This document shows positions 54,549 through 62,508 of a DNA stretch of 64,000 bases, piece after piece. The stretch covers positions 1-64,000 of the forward strand of contig JAFGXR010000004.1 in NCBI GenBank assembly GCA_016936555.1. Reading direction: 5' to 3'. The notes below the pieces were generated by a model. That model did not search any database. It saw only the letters and a program-made list of their open reading frames with translations, and was not told where the DNA came from. How positions within the stretch are numbered: the first letter of the stretch is position 1; every line of letters starts with the position of its first letter. Both the position numbers and the translations under genes were made by a program. The DNA comes from Spirochaetales bacterium (lineage in GTDB: Bacteria > Spirochaetota > Spirochaetia > DSM-2461).

Positions 54549-54553
54549 CCCTT

Positions 54554-55441
54554 TCAGATTCCCTGCCAGAACAGGATATTGTCTTCAAAAAAAGACCGGA
54601 TCCTCCCTTCATTATAAAGAAAAGAAAGAAAAGACCCTATGGTACTGCCGACCAGAGCGAACTGTCCGTGATCAAGAGAGATTCCGTTTATCCGGCACAT
54701 ATCCCGGAGAATAAAATCAAAGCTCTTTTTTTCACTGAGAATATTCAGAAGGTCCGATTCTATTTTATCAACCGCAGCCATATTGCTCTCCCTGAGTTCG
54801 GCCGCGTCGTCAACCACCATTCCATGTGAAGGAATATAACAGGCAGCCGTCTTTTTCCCTATGAACTCTATCGTTTTCCTGAACTCATTAACATCGAAAA
54901 CAAAGGGGATTTTGTATTTCTCCAGGATATCGGGACCGAAAAGGGCGTCTGCGACAAAGAGACAACTGTCGGGAGACTCGACTCCGATCATGTCAAAGAA
55001 ATGGCCCGGCAGAGGAAAGGTTCCTATTCCCTCTCCGACAGACTGTCCGTCAGAAAGGACGTCAGTGACTGTTGAAGGTCTGGCCAGAAAGAATTTGCTG
55101 CGAAGTTCCTTCACTTCCATTCCGCCCCACAAAAAGGCGGCTTCGAGGCGTGGCGATTCGGTAAAAGCCCTTTCAATGGAAGAAGTATAGATGCGGCAGC
55201 CCAGATTTCTCTGAAGATAATCGTTCCCGCCGATATGGTCCGCATTGGAATGGGTATTGATAATAGCCTGAAGAGACCATCCCCGCTCTTTCAGGATCTG
55301 GTTGATCTTCCGCCCCGACTCCTTGTCGTTACCGCTGTCGACAAGATAGATACCGTCGCTCTGTGCGATAAACCCGATATTGGTCGGGCCTTCAAGAACC
55401 CAGGTGGAGGGTCCCAGCTCTCTTAAATTGCTTCCAGCCAT
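54554..55441 (-). CDS. Metallo-beta-lactamase-fold hydrolase
   Basis: This 295-residue protein contains THSNADHIGGND (about 61-72), a variant of the MBL motif HxHxDH in which the second His is Asn. Later metal positions appear in PLPGHFFDMIG, LFVADALFG and YIPSHGMVV. The C-terminal 80 residues form a helical domain with a possible winged-helix character. The substrate is unknown. The first motif change may alter metal-site occupancy. AGGAG lies 11-12 bases before the ATG. Confidence 0.82.
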   Translation of the reverse strand: MAGSNLRELGPSTWVLEGPTNIGFIAQSDGIYLVDSGNDKESGRKINQILKERGWSLQAIINTHSNADHIGGNDYLQRNLGCRIYTSSIERAFTESPRLEAAFLWGGMEVKELRSKFFLARPSTVTDVLSDGQSVGEGIGTFPLPGHFFDMIGVESPDSCLFVADALFGPDILEKYKIPFVFDVNEFRKTIEFIGKKTAACYIPSHGMVVDDAAELRESNMAAVDKIESDLLNILSEKKSFDFILRDMCRINGISLDHGQFALVGSTIGSFLSFLYNEGRIRSFFEDNILFWQGI

Positions 55442-55510
55442 GGTCAGTCATCTCTCCTGCTGTTCACTGAATTTCAGACCGGATGTCCGACCGGTCAAGG
55501 ATATATTTTT

Positions 55511-55723
55511 TCACGCCGGCCCAGAGCCAACCCTTTGCATCTTTCTCCAGTACCGACTCAGAAACTGCGGCGCTGCCGTATCGGCATCGGGATCAGCGGA
55601 ATCATGGCGAAGCTCATGAATTCGGTTGGGTATACCTTTCTTCACCAGCTGCTGACCAAAAGTTTCGGCCACAAGGCGGGTACAGCCTGTCCCGGAAAAA
55701 TAAACAATCAGAATATTTTCCAT
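55511..55723 (-). pseudogene. Flavodoxin-like N-terminal fragment
   Basis: A 70-codon frame opens with ILIVYFSGTGCTRLVAETFG. This is the FMN phosphate-binding loop of flavodoxins, similar to EFR1-type flavodoxin-ferredoxin proteins. After about 35 residues the similarity ends, and the frame stops at half the length of even a short flavodoxin. No ferredoxin Cys clusters follow. It lies beyond the terminator of the SIS operon with a weak ribosome-binding site. It looks like a decayed remnant. Confidence 0.5.
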
Positions 55724-55779
55724 ACCCCGAAAGATTAAACCACAGGGATAAAAAGTAAAAGAAAGAAAAAAAGTCTCAT

Positions 55780-55806
55780 AAAAAAAACCCGGCCCCGCCC
55801 GGCCGG
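55780..55806 (-). terminator. Terminator of the ROK-PFK-PIG-L-SIS operon
   Basis: On the minus strand CCGGCC-N6-GGCCGG (55789-55806) is followed by G and a run of eight Ts. It lies 92 bases past the SIS gene stop. Bases 55807-55897 hold nothing recognisable. Confidence 0.75.
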
Positions 55807-55897
55807 TACATACAAAACATAAGGATGAGATTCTATAAAAAAACTGGAAAAACAGGGGCGGCTGTCTTTAATTTACAATCAAAAAATCGGCAGGAGA

Positions 55898-56914
55898 TCA
55901 GTCTGCGACCTCGTTGCCGACTTTGCGGGCACGTACCGGCTTATCCAGATCCACGCCCAGAGCGATTCCCGTTTCCACCAGAAGACTCCACCCCGCCACG
56001 AGTTCCACATAGTTGCGGTATTCTCCGCCGTCGGGAATGACTACCGTATCGAAGGAAGTCTGCCGGGTTGAAATGGCTATGATATCCATGCCCACCCCTT
56101 CGGCGATGCACTGGCGGAATTTATCCTCTTCCTCTTCAAAGGGCTCGACAATGATAAGAATATCCTCTTTGTTCATGACTTCCTCGATGCCGTGAGCCGG
56201 GTATGTACCTTCGAGATAATCGGATTTTTTTCTTGTGATTTCATTGGTTTTCAGAGTCAGCTCTTCGGCGACACCGTTATTCCGGCCCGCGAAATAAATC
56301 ATGCCGGCCGAGGCGATCTTTTTAACGATAGCGGGATCGATTTCCCGAGTCAGGGCTTTTTCCACAGCATCTCCGGCTTCCTTCAGCCCGTTCAGCTTTT
56401 CACCTTTCATTGCGGCAATGAGAGCGTGATAGAAGAGTCCCTGCTCCACAACGCTTTTTGTCGCCGCTACGGCGTCTTCGCTTCCGCAGTCGAGAACGAA
56501 GGATCGATCAGGAAGATCGGCAACGGGGGTATTATCAAAAGCCGTAATACCGAACATGCCGGCTTCATGACCTTTTTCTTTCAGTTTGTTATAAAGCCGG
56601 ACCAGTTCTTTTGTCCTGCCGGAATTGGACATTCCGAAAACGGGAATGTTTTCAAGATCGTATTCCAGAGCCTGAGTAGAACCTTCGGTCACCAGTGAGA
56701 GTTTGCCGCCTTTTATCAGGTTTTCATAAATGGCCCTCTTGGCAGGGAACAATCTGCTGGACCCCTCTCCTGTCAACAGAAGCCGCTCGGCTCCCTTGAC
56801 ATCGCGGGCAAAAGGATCGACTTTTGCCTGATCGAAATTTCTCACCACATCGGGAGTTTCCATCATCTCTCTGCAGAGAGCGAATTTGCTGTACTTTTCT
56901 TCATTTAAATTCAT
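55898..56914 (-). CDS. SIS-domain sugar-phosphate isomerase/deaminase
   Basis: This 338-residue protein has two SIS domains like the isomerase half of GlmS. The first has LLTGEGSSRLFPAKRAI and PVFGMSNSGRTKELVRLYN (sugar-phosphate loop), and the second has MIYFAGRNNGVAEELTLKTNEITRKKSDYLEGTYPAHGIEE. The latter resembles the GlmS-type segment holding the active-site Glu and His. Archaeal GlmD, a glucosamine-6-phosphate deaminase, has this layout and size. A GTG precedes the ATG, but AGAGG at 6 bases supports the ATG at 56914. It overlaps the deacetylase gene by 14 bases and ends the operon. Confidence 0.85.
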   Translation of the reverse strand: MNLNEEKYSKFALCREMMETPDVVRNFDQAKVDPFARDVKGAERLLLTGEGSSRLFPAKRAIYENLIKGGKLSLVTEGSTQALEYDLENIPVFGMSNSGRTKELVRLYNKLKEKGHEAGMFGITAFDNTPVADLPDRSFVLDCGSEDAVAATKSVVEQGLFYHALIAAMKGEKLNGLKEAGDAVEKALTREIDPAIVKKIASAGMIYFAGRNNGVAEELTLKTNEITRKKSDYLEGTYPAHGIEEVMNKEDILIIVEPFEEEEDKFRQCIAEGVGMDIIAISTRQTSFDTVVIPDGGEYRNYVELVAGWSLLVETGIALGVDLDKPVRARKVGNEVAD

Positions 56915-57677
56915 CACTAACCTCTATATAGTCTTTTAATTCGTTCTGGATCAGAGGAAATGTTTCGAATCCTCCGCCCAGGTGCTGCCAGAAGCATTCG
57001 GCGTATTCGAACCCGCAGAGCTTTCCGATCTGGCGGTTGTAGTCGAGGGCTTCCTCAAAAAAATTATCCATATTGAACATTTTCTTCATCAGACTGATCT
57101 GCGACTGATGGCAGGCCAGCATTTTCTCTTTTGTCTCCACAGCGCTGCTGATATCGACAAAGAACTGGGGGGTCGCCATAGGTTCCCCCAATGGTCCCCG
57201 GAGAGACATGGGCGCCGTATGGTAAAAAAGGGGCGTCACGTCCAGAGGAGCTTCCCGGCAGGGAGCGTTGGGAAGGGTCGCCTGCATGGTCGCCACATCG
57301 ACAATCGCCGCCGTCGTTCTGTGGTCCGCATGATAATCATTCGGCACATGGGTCATAACCAGGCCGGGTTTCACTTTCCTGACCAGTTCCAGAGTTCTGA
57401 TCCGGGCTTCAAGCGTATCGTAGACATAGCCGTCGCGCTGATCGAGGCAGTAGTATTCCGCGCCGAGTACTCCGGCGGCTCTGGCCGCTTCTCCCTTCCG
57501 GACGGCCATGGTCTCCTCTTCACCGGTATCGATTCCGCCCAGACCTCCGGCGGTCATCGTGGCGATGGCTATGCGGTATCCCTTATCTTTCAGAAGCTTG
57601 AGCGTTCCGGAACACCAGGCTTCCGTATCATCGGGATGGGCCTGTATGGCCAGCACGGTTTTGTTAAATCTTCCCAC
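56901..57677 (-). CDS. PIG-L family N-acetyl-sugar deacetylase
   Basis: This 258-residue zinc hydrolase has AHPDDTE near residue 13, where the His and second Asp bind zinc and the first Asp is the usual general base. NDYHADHRTTA provides the later His. Archaeal diacetylchitobiose deacetylase (Dac) and MshB belong to this family. A TTG at 57683 abuts the AAGGAG box and cannot be the start; the GTG at 57677 is 6 bases from it. The box overlaps the PFK stop codon (TGAAGGAG). Downstream it overlaps the SIS gene, so deacetylation and deamination/isomerisation are linked. Confidence 0.85.
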   Translation of the reverse strand: MGRFNKTVLAIQAHPDDTEAWCSGTLKLLKDKGYRIAIATMTAGGLGGIDTGEEETMAVRKGEAARAAGVLGAEYYCLDQRDGYVYDTLEARIRTLELVRKVKPGLVMTHVPNDYHADHRTTAAIVDVATMQATLPNAPCREAPLDVTPLFYHTAPMSLRGPLGEPMATPQFFVDISSAVETKEKMLACHQSQISLMKKMFNMDNFFEEALDYNRQIGKLCGFEYAECFWQHLGGGFETFPLIQNELKDYIEVSDEFK

Positions 57678-57688
57678 ATTCAACTCCT

Positions 57689-58891
57689 TCAGGCGAATTT
57701 TTCTTCCAGCCTGGTATAGGCCGGCAGTTCGGGAATGAGCGGTTTAATGTAGTCCAGGAATTTGTCCGTAACGAAGTTCCCCTCTTCGTTGATAAAATCT
57801 TCGGGCATCGACTTGGCCCGGACGGCAACGCTGGAAAGCGGAGCCGTTCCGTATTCGAAAACCACATTGCCGTCTTTTTCACCCCGCTCGATTGTCACCA
57901 TGACCGCGGACGTTCCGGCATTCGCCAGCTCCACGGCTTTGACACCGCAATCGAAGGCACTCTGGAGATCTTCGGGGATGGCTCTATCAATAGCGCTCAT
58001 GATAAGGGATTCGGTAATCTGAAACTCCCCTCTGAGACCGAGTTTGTCCGAGAGCATTTTATGGACATTCAGTCCGACGCTGGCCCCGCCCATGGCTCCG
58101 AACTCGGTGTTTCCGAATTTGTCCGCATCCCGGGAGGCGCTGACCGGTGTGCCGTCGGCGTACTTCAGGCCCTCACTCACCACAACCGAGACCCATCCGT
58201 ATTTATCGATGAACTTTTTGGCGTCTTCGAGAAACCTGTCCGCATCAAAGACCCTCTCGGGGCAGTAGATCAGATGGGGCGCGTCATCTTCGTGCTTTTT
58301 GGCCAGAACCGTAGCGGCCGCCAGCCATCCCGCATCGCGGCCGATAGTCTGATATACGACGAACTGGTCCACCTTTCTCATATCTCTTGCCAGAGCTCCC
58401 GCCTGCTGAACCGAAAGAGCGTTGTAACGGGCGGCGGAAGCAAACCCGGGGGTATGGTCCGTACCGAATAGATCGTTATCGACAGTCTTGGGTATTCCCA
58501 CGCCGTAAAGTTCGTACCCCTGAGCGCGGCAGTATTCCTCAACCCTGTGGATGGTATCCATCGTATCGTTTCCGCCGATCAGAAAGAAAAAGCGGATGTT
58601 GTATTTTTTAAAGACCTCGAGAATGCGGGGGAAATCTTCATCCCGCACTTTATGGCGCGATGATCCCAGCGCGGAGGACGGGGTTTTTCTCAAACCGTCT
58701 ATGACAGCATCGCTCTGGGCCGATAGATCCCAGAGATCTTCTTTCATAAAGCCTTCGATCCCGAAGTGCATGCCATAAAGCGTTTCAATAGCTTCGGTCT
58801 TTTTTGCAGCCGACATAACGCCGGCAAGCGATGAATTGATGACGGAGGTAGGACCTCCCGACTGCCCGACGACAGCATTTCCCTTTATCAT
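57689..58891 (-). CDS. 6-phosphofructokinase, PPi-dependent type
   Basis: This 400-residue enzyme phosphorylates fructose 6-phosphate. The diagnostic sites are GGNDT (106-110) and PKTVDND (134-140). An Asp after GGN and a Lys before TVDND are the combination associated with PPi use; ATP enzymes have Gly at both places. The first Asp of the usual GGDD is Asn. QTIGRDAGWLAA and the substrate-binding MGGASVGLN also fit. It follows the ROK gene by 20 bases. The operon position suggests feeding of fructose 6-phosphate from an amino sugar. Confidence 0.92.
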   Translation of the reverse strand: MIKGNAVVGQSGGPTSVINSSLAGVMSAAKKTEAIETLYGMHFGIEGFMKEDLWDLSAQSDAVIDGLRKTPSSALGSSRHKVRDEDFPRILEVFKKYNIRFFFLIGGNDTMDTIHRVEEYCRAQGYELYGVGIPKTVDNDLFGTDHTPGFASAARYNALSVQQAGALARDMRKVDQFVVYQTIGRDAGWLAAATVLAKKHEDDAPHLIYCPERVFDADRFLEDAKKFIDKYGWVSVVVSEGLKYADGTPVSASRDADKFGNTEFGAMGGASVGLNVHKMLSDKLGLRGEFQITESLIMSAIDRAIPEDLQSAFDCGVKAVELANAGTSAVMVTIERGEKDGNVVFEYGTAPLSSVAVRAKSMPEDFINEEGNFVTDKFLDYIKPLIPELPAYTRLEEKFA

Positions 58892-58911
58892 TAACCAATC
58901 TCCTGTTTATC

Positions 58912-60033
58912 TTATCTTTCCTGTTCAAACCTGCTGAACAGATCGTATTCCCTGATTTCCGCGCCCTCTCTGTCCCCTTTGAGAACGGGGGTCTGAAAAA
59001 GCTTCTCCACAAACATGGAAGCGGCTCCGTATGCCGTATCGAGCTCGTCGGTCCGGGGGAAATTCACCTTGAAGGACGTTCCGGACATATGCTTCTCCAC
59101 GTGACTCCGGAACCTGGTAAAATGACCGCCGAAAAAAATCTCTCCCGGATCGAAAACATTGAAAATGGGAATGAGAAAGTTGAAGAGCTTATCGAGATAT
59201 ATTCCCAGCGCCTTTTCATCAATTTCCCAGCCGGTCCCGCTCTGCCTGTAAATATTGGCGGCGTCGCGCGATAAAAGATCCTCAGGCAGCTCTCCGGCAG
59301 CGGACCCGGAGCCGTAATACACTTCGCCGCCCAGAACGATTCCCATACCGATCTCGATTTCCTCGGGAGCTTCCTCCCCCTCGAGCCGATGAAGTTTCCA
59401 GATGATGTTGAGAAAGTTATCGAGCCTTCTCTCTTTATTCCGTTCCAGCTGTCCCCAGGCGCAGCAGTTGGCGTCGTTATCGATAATAACGGGAACAGGG
59501 AATTTCCCCTCGGCTTCCCGGTTGAAATCCAGTTCGCGAATATGGAGAGATGTTGCTTTACGGACAAAACCCTGTTCTGTATCGACTATGGCAGGTATGC
59601 CTACGCCAATTCCGATGAGGGGAACAGGCATTTCATTTATGTCATTCTCAAGGAGACTGTAGATTCGCAGTATCGTTTCCACAAGCCCCATGAATTTCAT
59701 ATCGCCCCTCCACTCTTTCAGAATCTCTCCGTTGAGATTCGTCAGAACGGCGCTGAAGGAACTGTTCTGAAGATCGATCCCCAGAATCGAGCCGAAATTC
59801 TCATTGATGCCCAGAAGAACGGGGCGTCGTCCCCCTTTAGACGGCGAGCTTCCCTCGGAAAGGACCTTGACGATAGACATCTCCAGAAGCGGATTAACCA
59901 GATTAGTAATTGTAGACCGATCCAGTCCCAGCTGCCGGGAAATCTCAATCCGGCTTATCCCGCTGCTCACTCTAAGTGTCTGTAAAACATGGGATCTGTT
60001 GACAATCCTCTGCAACTGTTTGCTGTCGGGCAT
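58912..60033 (-). CDS. ROK-family transcriptional repressor (NagC/XylR type)
   Basis: This 373-residue protein has an N-terminal winged helix (NRSHVLQTLRVSSGISRIEISRQLGLDRSTITNLVNPLLEM) followed by the ROK sugar-kinase-like domain (ILGIDLQNSSFSAVLTNLNG; GIGVGIPAIVD; VPVIIDNDANCCAWGQLE). The C-H-C zinc motif normal in ROK proteins is not obvious. A GTG lies seven codons upstream, but AAGGAG 5 bases before the ATG at 60033 decides the start. It is first in its operon and probably represses it. A XylR-like palindrome lies at its promoter. Confidence 0.9.
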   Translation of the reverse strand: MPDSKQLQRIVNRSHVLQTLRVSSGISRIEISRQLGLDRSTITNLVNPLLEMSIVKVLSEGSSPSKGGRRPVLLGINENFGSILGIDLQNSSFSAVLTNLNGEILKEWRGDMKFMGLVETILRIYSLLENDINEMPVPLIGIGVGIPAIVDTEQGFVRKATSLHIRELDFNREAEGKFPVPVIIDNDANCCAWGQLERNKERRLDNFLNIIWKLHRLEGEEAPEEIEIGMGIVLGGEVYYGSGSAAGELPEDLLSRDAANIYRQSGTGWEIDEKALGIYLDKLFNFLIPIFNVFDPGEIFFGGHFTRFRSHVEKHMSGTSFKVNFPRTDELDTAYGAASMFVEKLFQTPVLKGDREGAEIREYDLFSRFEQER

Positions 60034-60114
60034 CGGCGCTCCTTGCTCCGGCACGGACCTGATCCGCCGGGGTAATACCGTGCCGGTCGGGACTGATGAT
60101 TACGACAAGCACGT

Positions 60115-60133
60115 TTGTTTATTAAATCAACAA
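60115..60133. promoter_or_regulatory. ROK operator candidate (19-bp palindrome)
   Basis: TTGTTTATT-A-AATCAACAA has 9-bp arms with one mismatch and covers the predicted start of the minus-strand promoter. The TTGTT...AACAA form is like the XylR operator, a known ROK-repressor site. It is about 80 bases upstream of the ROK start codon. Confidence 0.62.
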
Positions 60134-60137
60134 TGTA

Positions 60138-60166
60138 AATATATACCTTTTCAGTTTTTTTGACAA
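60138..60166 (-). promoter_or_regulatory. Sigma-70 promoter of the ROK operon
   Basis: On the minus strand TTGTCA (60161-60166) and TATATT (60138-60143) are 17 bases apart, with a predicted start near 60131 inside the palindrome. The -35 box overlaps that of the divergent promoter. Confidence 0.7.
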
Positions 60167-60188
60167 GAGAAAAAGTAAACAGTATTTT
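60160..60188 (+). promoter_or_regulatory. Sigma-70 promoter of the UDPGP-hisI operon
   Basis: A perfect TTGACA (60160-60165) and TATTTT (60183-60188) are 17 bases apart, with a start near 60195. The leader of about 36 bases contains AAGGAG. Five of the six -35 bases are shared with the minus-strand promoter. Confidence 0.75.
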
Positions 60189-60230
60189 TATCTATTTGTG
60201 ATATCCTTTCTGCAGAAGGAGAATGGAAAG

Positions 60231-61691
60231 ATGATGGAAAAATTTAAAAAAACCATTATAGACAGGGATCTGACACTGCAAATTCTCGATAAATACAACA
60301 GGGGCGAATACGATCATGTTGAGCCTGTCATAGCCGAATCGTTCCCTCCAGTGGATAATGAGACAATTATTGATATGAGCGGTTCCCCTTCCTATGAAGG
60401 CAGGACCGGTGAAATAAGCGCCAATCTCTTAAAATACGGAATCAATCCGGAGGATTTTATAAATCGGAATCAGGAAAAGTCGAAGCTTAATCAGACCGAT
60501 CTCGAAAAAATCGGATCATTGCTTATGCCTTTTTATTCCTTCGGCATACTGAACGGAGGTTCCGCGACCTCCTACGCCGACACAAAGAAAAACAGAGCCT
60601 TCAGCAGGGAGCTTTTTAAACTGACCGAGAAGGAATTCCGGACTCTTGCCGAACTTTCGGTTGGCCGGGCCAAAGGGATCACGCCCGCCTTTCTCAATAG
60701 AGACGGAACAGCCGGACCTTCATTCATTGAACTGAAGATGAGGGCTCTTCTCATAGCAGGGGTTCCCTCTCTTTTTCAGATGACCAGCCACTTCAACAAT
60801 GACTCGGTAAGAGAAACCTACAAGTCATACGAGAAAAGTCCTTTCCTGAAGGATCTGATCAGCCTGAGAGACAACAACATCTGCCGGGTCCGCACCGGAG
60901 TCCAGCCTCTTCTGGCCGCTTATACCCATAGCCGTTCCGGAAAAAAGAAAAAGCTTTTCGAACAGGAGAACGGTGAACTTCTTCCTCTTCCGGGCGGTCA
61001 CGGCCAGTGTTTCATAACTTTAAAGGAGACCTTTTCCGAATTGCAGAAACAGGGAATCCGTTTTATTTCCATCGGCAATGTCGATAACTCAGGCTATACT
61101 CCCGATCCCCTGAGCCTGGCCGTTCTGGCGCTGTCGGGGAAACAGGCCGGTTTCGACTTCTCCTACAAAACTCCTGTCGACGTAAAAGGAGGCGTTCTCG
61201 TCAGGGATCAGAGGGGATGTCTCAACTGCGCCGATCTGGGCGTGGCGATTGATTATCAGTTTGTAAAGGATGCCCAGGCGAGAGGCGAATCGATTCTGTT
61301 CAACTGCGCAACCGGTCTGTTCAATCTCGATTACCTTATGGATAATATCGACCGGATCATAGATTCTCTGCCGATGCGGTTCAGCGATCAGGACAAGGAT
61401 GCGGGACTCTACTCCCAGGCAGAACAGGTTACCTGGGAAGTGATCGGACTCCTCGACGATATTCTCATCTTTGCCGTTGATAAATACGACCGCTTTCTGG
61501 CGGCCAAACTGATCATGGAAAATCTGATGACAAGCGGCATTAAAACCGATGACTACCCGGAAGACCTGAAAGAGCTCTCGGAGAAGCTGAGCACCGGGCT
61601 TGAAAAAAAACTCTCAACAGTCTACGGTCTGAAGCTGAATAAAGGCCGGTGGGAACCCCTTCCGGCTGATAAACTGGAGCTGAAGCCATGA
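60231..61691 (+). CDS. UDPGP-family nucleotidyltransferase (UTP-sugar-1-phosphate uridylyltransferase-like)
   Basis: This protein of about 487 residues resembles eukaryote-type UDP-glucose/UDP-sugar pyrophosphorylases. [17 protein letters not shown] near residue 106 takes the place of the nucleotide-binding GGxGTxxG-x-K loop, LPLPGGHGQ near 256 is the uridine-binding PGGHGD-like site, and ISIGNVDN follows. The P-loop is divergent, so activity may differ. A GTG frame opens 11 codons earlier, but AAGGAG 9 bases before the ATG at 60231 decides the start. Its stop overlaps hisI by 4 bases. It would supply UDP-sugars for glycan synthesis. Confidence 0.75.
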   Translation: MMEKFKKTIIDRDLTLQILDKYNRGEYDHVEPVIAESFPPVDNETIIDMSGSPSYEGRTGEISANLLKYGINPEDFINRNQEKSKLNQTDLEKIGSLLMPFYSFGILNGGSATSYADTKKNRAFSRELFKLTEKEFRTLAELSVGRAKGITPAFLNRDGTAGPSFIELKMRALLIAGVPSLFQMTSHFNNDSVRETYKSYEKSPFLKDLISLRDNNICRVRTGVQPLLAAYTHSRSGKKKKLFEQENGELLPLPGGHGQCFITLKETFSELQKQGIRFISIGNVDNSGYTPDPLSLAVLALSGKQAGFDFSYKTPVDVKGGVLVRDQRGCLNCADLGVAIDYQFVKDAQARGESILFNCATGLFNLDYLMDNIDRIIDSLPMRFSDQDKDAGLYSQAEQVTWEVIGLLDDILIFAVDKYDRFLAAKLIMENLMTSGIKTDDYPEDLKELSEKLSTGLEKKLSTVYGLKLNKGRWEPLPADKLELKP

Positions 61692-62020
61692 TAGATCCGG
61701 ATTTTTCCAAACCGCAGGACGGCCTGCTTCCGGCCATAGCACAGGATTTTCAAACCGGAGAAATCCTGATGCAGGCCTATATGAATCGCGAATCCTGGGA
61801 GGAGACCCTTAAGTGCGGCTATGCGGTTTACTATTCGAGAAGCCGGAAAGAGCTCTGGAAAAAAGGAGCTACCTCGGGGCATCTGCAGGAGATAAAAGAG
61901 ATCCGCCTCGACTGCGATTGCGATGCGATACTTCTCAAAGTCAACCAGATCGGCGGAGTGGCCTGTCACACCGGAGCCCGAAGCTGTTTTTTTAATATTG
62001 TGGTTCCTCTGAAAAAGTGA
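61688..62020 (+). CDS. hisI: Phosphoribosyl-AMP cyclohydrolase
   Basis: This 110-residue enzyme catalyses the third step of histidine synthesis. [33 protein letters not shown], then the zinc-site cysteines in [29 protein letters not shown] are all present. The HisE pyrophosphohydrolase domain is not fused, and no other his gene is nearby. It overlaps the UDPGP gene by 4 bases and the next gene by 4 bases. Confidence 0.96.
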   Translation: MIDPDFSKPQDGLLPAIAQDFQTGEILMQAYMNRESWEETLKCGYAVYYSRSRKELWKKGATSGHLQEIKEIRLDCDCDAILLKVNQIGGVACHTGARSCFFNIVVPLKK

Positions 62021-62508
62021 AAGAGCAGTACAGACAGATGCTCGACAGAGCCTCTTCGAAAACAGGAGAGACCTCGCGCTTCTTTAAAAAAATCAAGAAA
62101 ATGAATAGTGCGGAACTGGATCGGCTCTTTCTGGAACGGCATATCCGGTACAGCGAAGAGATAGACTGCCTGGAATGCGCCAACTGCTGCAGAGGCACAG
62201 GTCCGCTGATACGGGAAAGGGATATCTCCAGGCTCTCCAGATCCCTTTCCATGAAGCCGAGGGATTTTACCGCAGCCTACCTGCAAACCGATGATGAAGG
62301 TGATCTGATATTCAGGGAACTTCCCTGCCCTTTCATCGCCGGCAACAATTTCTGCATAGTCTACGAAGACAGACCGGCCGCCTGCCGCGAGTATCCCCAC
62401 ACGGACCGCCAGAAAATCGGAAAATATCTTGGACCGACTTTGAAAAATTACAGCATCTGCCCTATTGTCTATCTGGTTGTCGAAGATCTGAAAAAAGCTA
62501 TTCCTTAA
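62017..62508 (+). CDS. YkgJ-like cysteine-cluster protein
   Basis: This 163-residue protein has [13 protein letters not shown] (about 49-61), [21 protein letters not shown] and ICPIVY, a C-x2-C-x2-CC type cluster shared with YkgJ/UPF0153 proteins. Metal or Fe-S binding is likely; the role is unknown. The start is a GTG that overlaps the hisI stop (GTGA); an ATG seven codons later is the alternative, and neither has a strong ribosome-binding site. The end overlaps the convergent M23 gene by 11 bases. Confidence 0.8.
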   Translation: MKEQYRQMLDRASSKTGETSRFFKKIKKMNSAELDRLFLERHIRYSEEIDCLECANCCRGTGPLIRERDISRLSRSLSMKPRDFTAAYLQTDDEGDLIFRELPCPFIAGNNFCIVYEDRPAACREYPHTDRQKIGKYLGPTLKNYSICPIVYLVVEDLKKAIP

